Assembly: GCA_016748015.1 (NCBI GenBank)
Contig: JAAOMT010000571.1
Coordinates: forward strand, 1-64,000
Direction: 5' to 3'
Length of the DNA: 64,000 bases
From: Geosiphon pyriformis
Taxonomy: Eukaryota > Glomeromycota > Glomeromycetes > Archaeosporales > Geosiphonaceae
In this document: piece by piece, positions 36,130 through 46,659 of the stretch
How positions within the stretch are numbered: the first letter of the stretch is position 1
Layout: each line of letters begins with the position of its first letter
Position numbers and translations under genes: made by a program
The notes under the pieces: model-generated
What the model saw: the letters and a program-made list of their open reading frames with translations, nothing else
Told to the model about the DNA's origin: nothing
Database searches by the model: none

Positions 36130-36620
36130 ATTAATAAGCCATCATGTATGATGTCAAAATTCCTCCTTTAAAACATTTGATATACTTATATTTATGTCAA
36201 ATAATAGATCAACTAACATTTTAAAGTTTTACTTGGTACTTTTTACAACTTAAAGTTTGACATGATAAAATTAAACATAATGCAATCAATTAAATATCCA
36301 TAATGATTGCAGCTATTTATGACATTTTGTAATATAATTATAATACTTCACTTAACTTAAATTAAAAATAAATATTTTATATATGTAAAAATATTTTAAT
36401 TAATTATTTCAATATTGATTTATAGCTTATATTAATTTAAATTATTAAATTAGCTTAATAGATAAATAATTGATTAAACAAAAATAAGTAATCAAAATAT
36501 TTTATTAAAAACATTTATTATTGTATTAATATTTACATGTTTAATAATCAAATAGACAAAAATTTAAATTTTTTTACCAAATTATTATATAACTAATATT
36601 AATTATTATTTAATTATTAT
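36130..36620. other. A+T-rich spacer after gene island 1
   Basis: No gene seen. It ends in AATTATTAT (36612-36620), the left target-site duplicate of LINE copy E. Confidence 0.45.
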
Positions 36621-37656
36621 GTGCTTGCTAAGGATGCTGCTTTCTCTGTCTGGTGTTTGCCTTATTTGATTAATGAATGTTTTCTGAGTGCTAATGGTAC
36701 TGCGGTTTCTGGGAATTCTAGGCACTTTGTTCATGATGTTTTTCGTGGTATTCATCGTGTGCACTGAAAGGCTGGATCTGGTTCTCGGGTTGTGGTAGAT
36801 AATTTGCATGGTGATATTGACTGGTCCAGATCCTTTATAGTATAGCATCCTGATTCTTACTTGGCTGCCAGCTTTACTACTGTACAAATGGCTGGCTATC
36901 GGTCATATTTTATGAAAGCCTTCTATTGGCGATTGTCTGTTGCTATATGCAAGTGTTTATATGATAAGAGTTACTTCAGTATAGCGTGTTTGTTCTGTGG
37001 TGATGTCGAAGTCTCGGACCATGTTTTTTCTTGTTCTCATGATACCACCAGTCATGCTTAGTTGCTGAATGCTCATGTTTTGGCTTGAGAGTTTCTTTCT
37101 GGTTTGTTTCACTCTTCTTTGTGTGTTTTGCAGTTACTGGTTTCTTGTGTTTTGGAGGTTGGAATTGGCATGGCTCTGTATAAGGGCTTTGTATTTAGTA
37201 GTTGGTGTTGTAAGTCTGTTTTGGTTTTGGTGATTCTAAGATTGGGTGTGAAAGGATTGTGGACTTTGTGCATGGGCTTTGTCTCGCTTTTTGGGAGGAT
37301 ATCTGGCTGGTTCATGCAAAACACTGAGCCTTTATGGAAAAGTGTGGGCTAATTCCTCATGATGGCTCTATTCCCATCTCTGTTTCTGGTTTATCCGAGC
37401 AGCTCTCGATTAATGTAGTTAGGTTGTTAGGTATCATGGATGCATTTGGCATCAGTTTTGGGTTTCATAAGTCCTGTTTGTTTTTTTCAGGTGTTAGTGA
37501 TGTAGTTTTTGTTTTTATAAGTGCTTAGTGTTGTTTTGACTGGTCTGAGTGGCTGGTCACGTGTAGTAAAAGCATAATTCACACCTAGTTTAGATCATAT
37601 AATGATGTATTTTATTAGGTAGCATTTGGACTTTACTTATTAAATGAATAAAAAAA
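36621..37656 (+). mobile_element. LINE copy E, 5'-truncated 3' end
   Basis: About 1 kb of the C-terminal part of ORF2 and the 3' UTR: FLSANGTAVSGNSRHFVHDVF near 36677, RSYFMKAFYWRLSVAI near 36898, zinc motif CLFCGDVEVSDHVFSC near 36988-37035, and FGISFGFHKSCLFFSG near 37445-37490. A few stops and one frameshift near 37250-37330. The tail is an A run. AATTATTAT at 36612-36620 and 37657-37665 flanks it as a 9-bp duplication. Typical product of incomplete target-primed reverse transcription. Less A+T-rich than its surroundings, hence probably young. Confidence 0.8.
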
Positions 37657-37665
37657 AATTATTAT

Positions 37666-38635
37666 ATTTAAATTAAAATTAACAATAATATTAAAAATTT
37701 TTGCTATTAATATAAATAAATAAAATTTATTTTAATGCTAAAAAATATAAAAATAATTAAGTTTAACATAAATTTTAAATTTGTATCTTAAAGTAATAAA
37801 TTAATAACTTTTATAATAAGATTAAACTTATATTTATATTAAAAGTAATTGTTAAAAAAATTTTGTTAGTCTTTTTAAAACAGTTGTAAAATTAACTTTT
37901 TTTAATTTAATAAAATAATATTAATTAAAATATATATTATTAGCTTATAATAAAAAATTATAAAATTTGTTAATTATAATATTATTAAATTAATAATATT
38001 TAAGTAATCTGTTTTAATTAAAAAAATTTAATATATATAATAATAATAATTAATATTAACAAAAAATATAAATTTTAAGAAATTAGTATTATATTTTGTA
38101 AATAAATATAATAATTTATAGATTTTTTGATTTTTTGATTTTTACATAATAAAAAAATTTATATAATTAATTAAAACTTTGTGTTTTATAATTATATTAA
38201 GTATATAATTATTTGTTTTAAAATTAAAAAATCTTAAAAAATGTTTTTTACATGATTTTTGTTTTTAAAAACATAAATTTATGTTGAATTAATTTAGTTT
38301 TGTCTTTTTATATTAAATATAAACAAATTAATCATATTATTATAAAATATAATTCTATTAAAAAAGTTTTTAACCAAATAAAAAAAGTATTAGAAAATTA
38401 ATAAACAATAATTAATATATATATAAATAAAAAAACAAGCTTTTATTATTTGTTTTGTTTTTTTTAATAAGAAAACTTAAATTTAAGTTGTTAAAAATAT
38501 TGTTTTTTAATTGTTTGTAATATTAAATATTTTGATTTATTATTATAAGTTAAAAATTAAAAAAAAATTATACATAATATAAAAATGTAATTAATTATAA
38601 AATAATATAATAGTAATTTTAAAATAATAATAATA
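37666..38635. other. A+T-rich desert, no gene seen
   Basis: Nearly 1 kb of A+T-rich DNA with (TA)n-like stretches; no recognisable coding remnant. Confidence 0.45.
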
Positions 38636-38695
38636 AAAACTTCTTTTTTTTTCCAAATTTCTCAAAAAGTGTTTTTTTGAAAAAAGAAGTTTTTT
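38636..38695 (+). repeat. Conserved hairpin at LINE 5' end (copy D)
   Basis: AAAACTTCTTTTTT (38636-38649) faces AAAAAAGAAGTTTT (from 38680), the third instance of the LINE 5' hairpin, slightly eroded. Confidence 0.65.
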
Positions 38696-40300
38696 GGTTT
38701 TTATTTTTTTTTGTTAATTTTTTACAATATTTCTTAAACAAATAATCTCTTTGTAATAGACTTAGTGGCTGTTTTAAGTAATAGTATATCAAAAAAAAAG
38801 CACTTAAAAGTGCTTTTTAAGACTCTATTGGGAGTTTTTTTTTTCCAAAAAAAAAGATTTCAGTTGACAATATCAAGTATTCTGGTGATAAAAAAAAATA
38901 TCTTTTTGGTTAAACTTAATATTAGCAATAATATATACTTAAATAAAAACAAATGCATTTGATAATAGTAAAAATGATAGTATGTTTATGAATATTGATA
39001 ATAGCTCTCTTCTTGGTTCAGCAATAAACATTTTTAAAGCAAAAAAAAAGACAATATCAGTTTGAAGTATGGTTTTCTTATTGGTATTATTAATTATGAC
39101 ATAGATAAAGATAAAAAATCTCTCTCTTTTCTACTCAATATTTCTTTGGAAAATAGATGAATTGACTTAAAAATTGTGAAAACTAAAATTAAAATATTAA
39201 TTAAAAAGTTTTTTGTCTTGGACATTAATCTTTCAGCCATAAAAAACAAATCTACAATAGTAAAAACTTAGTACATTAAAAAAGTTTTTTCAATTATCAA
39301 TAGTTTTGGAGGGAGAATTAATATTTTCTCAAAATTTAAAAAGATCATTAGATCTACATTTACTTTAGAAGAAAGCATGAATAAAATTATTTTATTGGCT
39401 AAAAAAAAGGAAATTAAAATAAACAGTAATTTCAAAAGATAAGAAATTAAGTCAAATTGAACTATAGTAATTAAGAAAATTCTCATAGATATGTCAAAAA
39501 AAATAATCATTATTACAGTTGCTAAATATAGTCAAATTGTGTTAATTAAATTACAACTAATTAAGATGTAACAAAGGCTATGGTTAAGTTTACCAAATTG
39601 AAACAAACAGATTAATTGACAACAAAATAGTCATTTTTAATTAGGAAAAATTCTGTGTACATAGTCAAAGCTATAAGAGATCATAATATCTGGGCATCTA
39701 GAAATCAATTCAGAACACTTTTGTTTATTTTGCCAATAAAAATAATTACATATAATCTTAAGACTCTTTTGAAAAAAGCTAGTAGAAAAACTTGTATCAT
39801 AAATTAATTATTAAATATTAGTAATAGGATTTGCTGTACTGTAATTGGCTTTAAATCTAATGAAAAATTGAAATCTGTCTTTTATACAAAACCAATTTTA
39901 AGTAATATAAAGCTCTTTTGGACTAGAATAAATTTGGTTTTTTGTAAAAAGTATAGACATTTTGAATATTTTGCTTTGAAGTGTAATACACTAATTGCAT
40001 CTATTTTTAAGCCTTTAAAAACAATTAAAAGAGCTGTTTTAAATAAAAATTGTTTTTAATTGACAAGATTGTACATAAAAAAAAGTGTTTTTATTTTTTG
40101 CTCTGCTGTCTTTGATAACAAATTATGAGCTCAGATTGTGTTATTAGCTTTAATTCACAATAACTTTTTCTCTGGTTCTGGTTTTGGTTTTTTTTTAGTG
40201 TTTCAGGCACTATAAAAGTTTTTTCTTCTCCACAATGTGTTTTGTTAATTAAAGCTTGATTGGCTTTCTTGAAATGCTTATTGGAATTATTGACTAACCA
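38636..40300 (+). mobile_element. LINE copy D, 5' end only (ORF1 relic)
   Basis: Begins with the conserved 5' hairpin (38636-38695) and continues through a decayed ORF1. Recognisable parts: a lysine-rich N-terminus from about 38765, WASRNQFRTLLFIL near 39690 (copy B has WASRDQFRALLFTL), LFWTRINLVFCKKYRHFEYFALKC near 39910-39980 (the knuckle with one Cys changed to Tyr), and FDNKLWAQIVLLALI near 40112. Similarity ends near 40300, just before the SINE-like repeat. Very A+T-rich, so older than copies A and B. Confidence 0.7.
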
Positions 40301-40309
40301 GTGTTATAG

Positions 40310-40790
40310 GTAATTATTTGAAATCTCAAAACAAATAACAAATTCATAATTTAGTGCTTAATAGCTGATATAATAGTAATATCTGAAAATTTTTGTAATC
40401 TAAAGATTTTGAGTTTGAGTTCTTTGTATAATGAACAGAGATTCAATAATTGTTTTCATTAGCCTCCTGGAATTGCAATTCCATCAAATTTCTTTCTCAG
40501 TATAATGGCCAATAATCCCTTAGTAAGTTATCCTTAATCTAATAAGTTTCTACTCTTGTTCCTAGGTCTTCTACCAGTCTTTTGATGTCAACAATTCAGT
40601 GCTTAATCCTTTCTCATTTAGTAAACAACAAAAAAAATATAAAAAAAAAATATAAAAAAATTAAAAAATTAAAAAAATTAAGCCAAGACAAGTTAGTATT
40701 CTGTTAATAGTCATAATTAAGAGCTATTGTTCCAATATGGTCAAGTATAATTTACTATCAACATAAAGTATTAATAGTAGATAATTGGAT
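40310..40790 (+). repeat. Dispersed repeat R1, SINE-like with a tRNA-like head (copy 1)
   Basis: Homologous to 50870-51300 in the same orientation. The head (about 40345-40428) reads like a worn tRNA gene: TAGCTGATATAATAGTAATA as an A-box side, TTTTTGTAATCTAAAG as an anticodon arm (TGT anticodon position), and GTTTGAGTTC at 40413-40422 as a B-box (consensus GTTCGANTC). A unique body and an A-rich tract (about 40626-40680) follow, but similarity continues about 100 bp past that tract. A tRNA-derived SINE is the best reading; the exact limits are unclear. Confidence 0.5.
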
Positions 40791-41287
40791 TGATATAATT
40801 AATAAGTATATTTATTAATGGTGTGAATGTATAGATGCTAACTAGAAAATAGAACTCAGATATCTAAAGATTCTTAACTAGAAATTCTCTTTTTTTTTGT
40901 ATTTAATAATTATGATTAGTGAGTTTAATTAACTCTAAGAATTTAATTCACTTATTTTCTAACTTTTAATACTACTACTATATATATATAATTTATATTA
41001 TACAAGATTCCTTGAATTCCTCAATTCTCTAGCCAGGAATTCTAAAATTCTTGGAATTCTGTAATTTCTCATATAAAAATCTTGTAATTCCTTTGAAAAA
41101 AATCCTGAAATTTCACTTTTACTATGTCTATTTTGATTGGCTAATTTATGTACTAATATTTAATTCCTATATTTTATGAGTAACATTATTCTCTTCTTTA
41201 ATATTGAGCTTCTGTAAAATCTTCTAAGTTTTTCTTTTGTATCAATGTTGTTGCTGTAATTTCTATTGTTATTTTTAAATCTAATTT
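40791..41287. other. Low-complexity region with GGAATTC-like motifs
   Basis: No gene. (TA)n at 40979-40990, then repeated GAATTC/GGAATTCT words between about 41010 and 41100, forming short direct and inverted repeats. Confidence 0.4.
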
Positions 41288-41650
41288 TTATACATGACTG
41301 GGGCTTTTAACTATATTGGTCTGTCCAGAATATTTAAGTTCAAATTTTGCATCTGTATTATGTGCATGTTCAGACATAATGCCCTTATTATTATTACTGA
41401 ATTGAGTTAATTTCTGCCCCATTGTAAGATCTAGAAGCATAATATATTGTTTGGTGTTTGAAGTAGAGTTTGAATTATTGTTGGTGGAGTTTGAATCATT
41501 GTTGATATTTAGTGGAGTTTGAATCATTGTCATCATTAATGGAATTTGAATTGAGATTAAGTTTTGATTCTGATTTCGATTTGTTCTCACTAATTGGCTC
41601 TTATTTGAATATATAACACATAAGAGTAGATTGTAACTATGTTCCAATAT
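41288..41650 (-). pseudogene. LTR-element pol relic: cysteine-rich linker to dUTPase motif 1
   Basis: An open frame of 119 residues on the minus strand. TKQYIMLLDLTMGQKLTQFS followed by KGIMSEHAHNTDAKFELKYS parallels the segment of the 8.3 kb element just before and into its dUTPase domain (TEQYLVYPDLSKELELK, then the NTGFNL motif). The upstream part contains an asparagine/serine-rich tandem stretch (NNNSNSTSN). An isolated fragment, with no LTR seen. Confidence 0.55.
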
Positions 41651-41724
41651 TCTGACTCAGAGCTGTCAAATAAGTTTTACTGATTTATTGGTACTGTGAG
41701 AATTAGGTTTTATTGGGCTATTAG

Positions 41725-41905
41725 AGATAAGTTTTCTTGTATAATAGTAGAATTTGGAATTTATTGGACTTCGAATGTTTAGGTTTTTGAATAATTTCTG
41801 GAATTTGAATTGTTAGAGGTTTAATAAGTTTTTATTAATGGTAAGTTTCTTTGTATGATAGCAAAATTAGAATTATTAAGTTCAAATGTTTGGGTTTTGA
41901 ATAAT
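41725..41905. repeat. Imperfect tandem duplication of about 113 bp
   Basis: AGATAAGTTTTCTTGTATAA from about 41727 and the following 65 bases recur in worn form from about 41838, both ending in GTTTTTGAATAAT-like sequence (41792 and 41905). Confidence 0.5.
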
Positions 41906-42204
41906 CAGATCTTAAATAATCGGAGTTTTTTTTTTTTTTTTTTTTAATAATATTCCAAGTGGGTCCCTAAAATTTTAAAAGATGGTACAAAGACCTTAAA
42001 TAAATCAATCAATAAAATAATAAACAACAAAAAATAAAAATACAGTAACAAATTTACATTTCTGCAAAATTGGAAAAACATTTAGCATAAGCTAAGTAAA
42101 TTTTATTTTGGTTAAGAAGAATTTTATCTTTTCAAATTTGTGCTTAGATTTGACATATAATAATTCAGTTTAGGATTATACTATATTGATCTAAATAAAC
42201 AATA

Positions 42205-43037
42205 ATGACTTTAATTAATAATAATGTTATTGATTATTTAATGATTAATGAATTTAATGAATTTAAAAATAATAATAATGATAAAAATAATGACCAAAAA
42301 GATTTTAATAACAATAAATTCAGCATTTTAAGTTCCAGTTCTTTAAACAATAATAATTTGATCTTTGCATTAAAGATTATAAATAAAATTCACACATTTA
42401 GATACAAATTTCATGTCAATTACTTGCTAAAAAATTTTAACGATTTCAATTGGTATGTTACTAAACCACCAGTTTATAAACATCAAAAGTTTATTAATAT
42501 TATCAATTTTTTGCATAAGTTTTGCACAGATAATGGGCAGAAAGTTCTTTTTAAAAAGTTTTTGGTTAGTTTGTCAATGCTTTGAGGAATCTATTTGGCT
42601 CATATAGATAAAAACAAAATGTATTGAACAATATTAAATGCTTTGAAGATGCAATTTGTTTGATTATCCAATTTGCTGTAACAGAATAGTATTTTGAATC
42701 AACATTATCTAATTGCTGTCAAATCTAATCCTGATGATTGTGTGTTCATAAAATTAGAATATCATAAGTTATGCAAAAATCACATTGTAAACAGTAACTT
42801 TTTCATCATTAAAAAGAATTTGATCACAATTAAGAGATTGATTAATTCTCATGCAACTTGGGGTAATTTTGCAAATTTGGGAGATTATGAGTGTTATGTT
42901 GTTTTAAATGTGAACCATAGAACTAGAGAAGTCGAAGCTTTTATGGCTAAATTGGTGGCAATTGCTCATAATCATTCTTTGCATGATTCTTTTCTATTTG
43001 GCCATTGCAAATTACTTTTGTTTAAACTGGAGTTTTG
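42205..43037 (+). pseudogene. Unrecognised decayed ORF pair
   Basis: Open frames 42205-42585 (126 residues) and 42694-43038 (114 residues) are separated by a short stretch with TGA/TAG stops; the two are in the same phase with respect to each other. The first has an asparagine/lysine-rich N-terminus, then FRYKFHVNYLLKNFNDFNWY. The second contains KSNPDDCVFIKLEYHK and WGNFANLGDYECYVVLNV. No family recognised; it matches none of the LINE or LTR proteins here by eye. It could be a third transposon type or a dying host gene. Confidence 0.4.
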
Positions 43038-43362
43038 ACCAGATATTTTCAGATATAGTAAAGATATATTAACTCGAAATAATCTTTAGGATTATTATTT
43101 TAGATTAGATTTGGAAAAAGTTGTGGTTTATACTATTGATTCAGTTAATCTTCAAGCACATCTTTCTATGTATTGAATTGTTCTACCAGTGTTACCAGAG
43201 GTTTTTGGTCTCTTTTCTTGAATGTTGTTAATGTTGATTTGCTGTGAATTCATGTTTTTAGGAAGTAGTTGAACCTCCAGTAACTGAATTTATCTTCAAA
43301 TTATCTCCTATAATTTGAATTACTGGGCTTATAAGTGGAATGGCCAATTCTGTGCCAGTTAC

Positions 43363-43492
43363 TTTGTGTAGTTACGTTGTAGTAAACGTCAACTCTTTCC
43401 CAGGAATTGCTCATCTGGAAGCTCACTAAAAATGTGTAGTTACTTTGCTGTGAAAGTCAACTCTTCTACAGGAATCTCGTCTGTAGGCTACC
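43363..43492. repeat. Two-unit tandem duplication of about 69 bp
   Basis: TGTGTAGTTACGTTGTAGTA from 43365 and TGTGTAGTTACTTTGCTGTG from 43434 each lead into GTCAACTCTT, CAGGAAT and a final GGAAGCT/GTAGGCT. Less A+T-rich than the flanks. Origin unknown. Confidence 0.55.
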
Positions 43493-43890
43493 CTAACGAT
43501 TATGATAAGAAAAATAAAAAAAAATAAAAAAAATGTAAAAGAAATGGAATTTATCAAGGAAAACGTTTTCTATTCAGGCCTGGAGTCACTAACAGTTTAT
43601 TGAAATTGGTAGCTAATCAATTTCAAAACGTTAGTTGTGTTGAGGGAATTTCAAGTGTAATAATTTAAGGATTTGGTTTTCGAATATTTAATTTTTATTT
43701 AATTTTTGTAAAAAGTGATTTGTTCTAATTAAGATATCTAAAGTAAGATACTATGGTAAAATATGAGAAGGATATGGGAAGGATACATTTTCTTGAAGAA
43801 AGAAGCTCTTCTTTTATACAACTTGTTGTAGTACTAGTCTTTGAACTTGCACTTTTCTTTTTGCTACAATTTGGGTGAACTAAAGATACA

Positions 43891-43965
43891 TTTCGGCAAA
43901 TTTACAAGTTATTTCACTGAACTATTGATTATTTCGGCGAATTTTTATTAATTTCGGCGAATTTT
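43891..43965. repeat. TTTCGGCGAATTT short repeats
   Basis: TTTCGGCAAATTT at 43891, TTTCGGCGAATTTTT at 43932 and TTTCGGCGAATTTT at 43952, the last two 20 bp apart. They retain CpG in a region that otherwise has almost none. Confidence 0.55.
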
Positions 43966-44639
43966 GACTATGTTAAATGGTTCAGGGTATTGTGTAATTT
44001 GATCATCTTAATTTCTAGAGTACAAATCGAATTATTGATTGAGTAATAATATTTGATAATTTGGCTAATTTAATAAGTGATAATCGAAATGATAATAATA
44101 TGCTAATTAATAATAGGAATTATGAAGATAATTTCGTGCTAATTAATAGCTAAAATTCCACTGGTAACACCAGGTATGTTAATTTTGGTCAATGTTAAAC
44201 AACTTGGATAAAGCTTTTGAAGATGATGTGTACAATTTTGATGAATTAATCTATATATATTATAATATTAAGCCTGCAAAAAAAAATAACTCTATGATTG
44301 ATAATTGGTTCTTAATTTTTGGACTCAAATATTTAATAATAATGTTTGCTAATATTTTTATATGATTTTTAGTATTATTAAAAATTGAGATTCTTATATT
44401 TTTGTGATTTTTGGCTAGTAAGTATAAGTTAATAATGACAATAATTTTATTTTGGCATCTTTCAAATTCTATTTCAAAAATTTATGGTTGATTCTTGATT
44501 TTTTATGATATTTCTAATAAATATTTATAATATAATGAAATAGAAACGTAATTTGTTAAAATAATTTCTTGTTGATTTATAATTTTCTCTGTTATATTAA
44601 TAAATAAGTTAATTTTTTCTATTAATTCAAATTTTTTAA

Positions 44640-46480
44640 TATTTTTAACAGTTATTTTTAATTTTGTTATTTTAATTAAAAACAGAAATATAGCTTGTAT
44701 TATTATTTTTTTAGTTCTATTTTATAATATAATAACAATCTTTTTTATGTATTTAACATTAACTATTTCTTTTTTTATAGTAATTTTTTTTAGCTAAGTT
44801 AGATCTAAATATTAATTGAATTATAGTAATTGTTAAAACTTCTAATATTAATTTTAAATCTATATTAATAAGCAAACAGAGTTCTAAAACTATAAAAACT
44901 TGTCTTAAATATTTAAAGTTAAATCTAATATCTGTTTTATGTGCTTTTTTGAGCATATTATTTTTGTTGTTTTTGTTAAACTATTTCAGTTTTTGTTTTT
45001 TTAATATATTAAAAAGTGTGATATATTATTTAGCTTCAAAAGTAATATTTGAATCTGTATTAAATTTAAAAGTATAATATATTATTTAGCTTTAAAAATA
45101 GTATTTGAATCTGTATTAAATTTAAAAATAATGTTTAAATTGGGATTAAGCTTTAATTTTAATTTATTAACTTTGCTAATTGGTTTGTTAAACTTTAGGT
45201 TAGAATAAATAATGCATGATAGTAGATTATAAACAATATTATATTTGTTACAATATTTGAATTAATATAAAATAAAACAATATTTACATAATTAGATTTT
45301 AAAATTGACAAGTTTTTGTTTTTGTTCTTTTTGAATAGATGTTAATAACTAGTAGTATTTATTAAATTCTGCTGAATTATTAAGCATTATAAAAAGTAAG
45401 TCTTAAAATAAATTTTTTTTTATGTGTTTTTAATTATATATATTTTTTTTAATAGTACTATTATATTTAATAGTTGCTATTTTTCAGATTTTGTTTTTGT
45501 TATATAAACAATTATTTAATCAAGTAAGAGCATGATTATATATAGCTTGTAATAATGTTTTTTTTATTTAATTATAAATGAAGATTATATATTAATATAA
45601 CTTATTATATAATTTTTTTTTTTCTAAAATGTTATTTTATATTTTTTCATTTGAGAGAGTTTTTTTACATATTAAACATAATTTTTTGTTTTATTTTTTT
45701 TGTCTTTTGGAGTAGTTAAATTATTCAAAAATACATAAATAACAATAATATTTGGTTACTATTGGATATTTTTTATTATTATTACAATAAACATTTATGA
45801 ATAAGAGTTTTTTTTTATAGTTAATACAAATTAATTTTGGCTATTAATAATATAAGTCTCTAAGAGTACTATATAGTTGTTATAAAATAACTATATTGTT
45901 TTTTCTTTAGTATAATAGTATATATATAAAAGTAGTAGTTTGTAATTTCTCCACTTTTTTTTTAAGTTAATATAGCAGATAAGTTATTTCTTAAATTATT
46001 GGTTTATAAAACTTGGTATATATCCAAAATAATTTTTTTTTCTTTTAATTTAATCAGTGGTGTTTTACTAGTTGTTTTAAAATACTTATATGTTATTAAT
46101 GCTTTTGTATAATGTTTTTAATAGCTTAGTTAAAGTTTTTAAATGTTTTAATTAAGTATTATATTGGTTTTAAACAGTTAATTATTATTAATAATGGCTT
46201 AATATTGCATAACTTTCATAATAAGAGCTTTGATTAACACTATAATGCTGTTAACTTTAAATAAAAAGTCGTTAATTTTACTAATTAAAGTTTTTATAAT
46301 TTTATTAGTTATAATAATATATGTATTAACAATTTGATCAACTTAATAATCTAATTAGTTTATAAACTGTCATGTAATAATACTGTTTGCTAACTTATTA
46401 TTAAAAATAAACTTAATAAGTTGATTATTAACTTTAATATTTGTGTATATAATAGTAATAAGTTGTGTTAAGTTTAAAAT
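44640..46480 (-). mobile_element. Worn LTR-element fragment: protease to dUTPase
   Basis: Minus-strand relic. Protease: IYTNIKVNNQLIKFIFNN with SIITxQFINQL at about 46470-46300, and LIKALIMKVMQY near 46200, parallel to the 8.3 kb element (catalytic DSG lost). About 0.9 kb further: cysteine-linker relic (NIVYNLLSCIIYSN near 45240), then dUTPase frame 44956-44759 with TDIRFNFKYLRQ (motif 1 region), NIDLKLILEVL and IFRSNLAKK (motif 2). The protease-dUTPase spacing agrees with the intact-order element. A 58-bp tandem duplication lies inside it (about 45015-45130). Confidence 0.6.
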
Positions 46481-46659
46481 TGTTCTATTAAATAACAGTT
46501 TTTTTTTTAATTTAAATAGAAAAATAGCAACAAGTATGCTATTTTCAATAATAATTGTGAATAAAATTATGTTGTGGCCTTGAATATTATAATTAAATAT
46601 GATAGTTTTAGTTGTAATGAAAAAACTTAAATAGTTTTGGAAATTTAAAAAAGATAATT

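Noticed and set aside
40345-40428. Functional tRNA gene
   Set aside because: The stems are too degraded (B-box GTTTGAGTTC, weak A-box) and the segment recurs at the head of a longer dispersed repeat.
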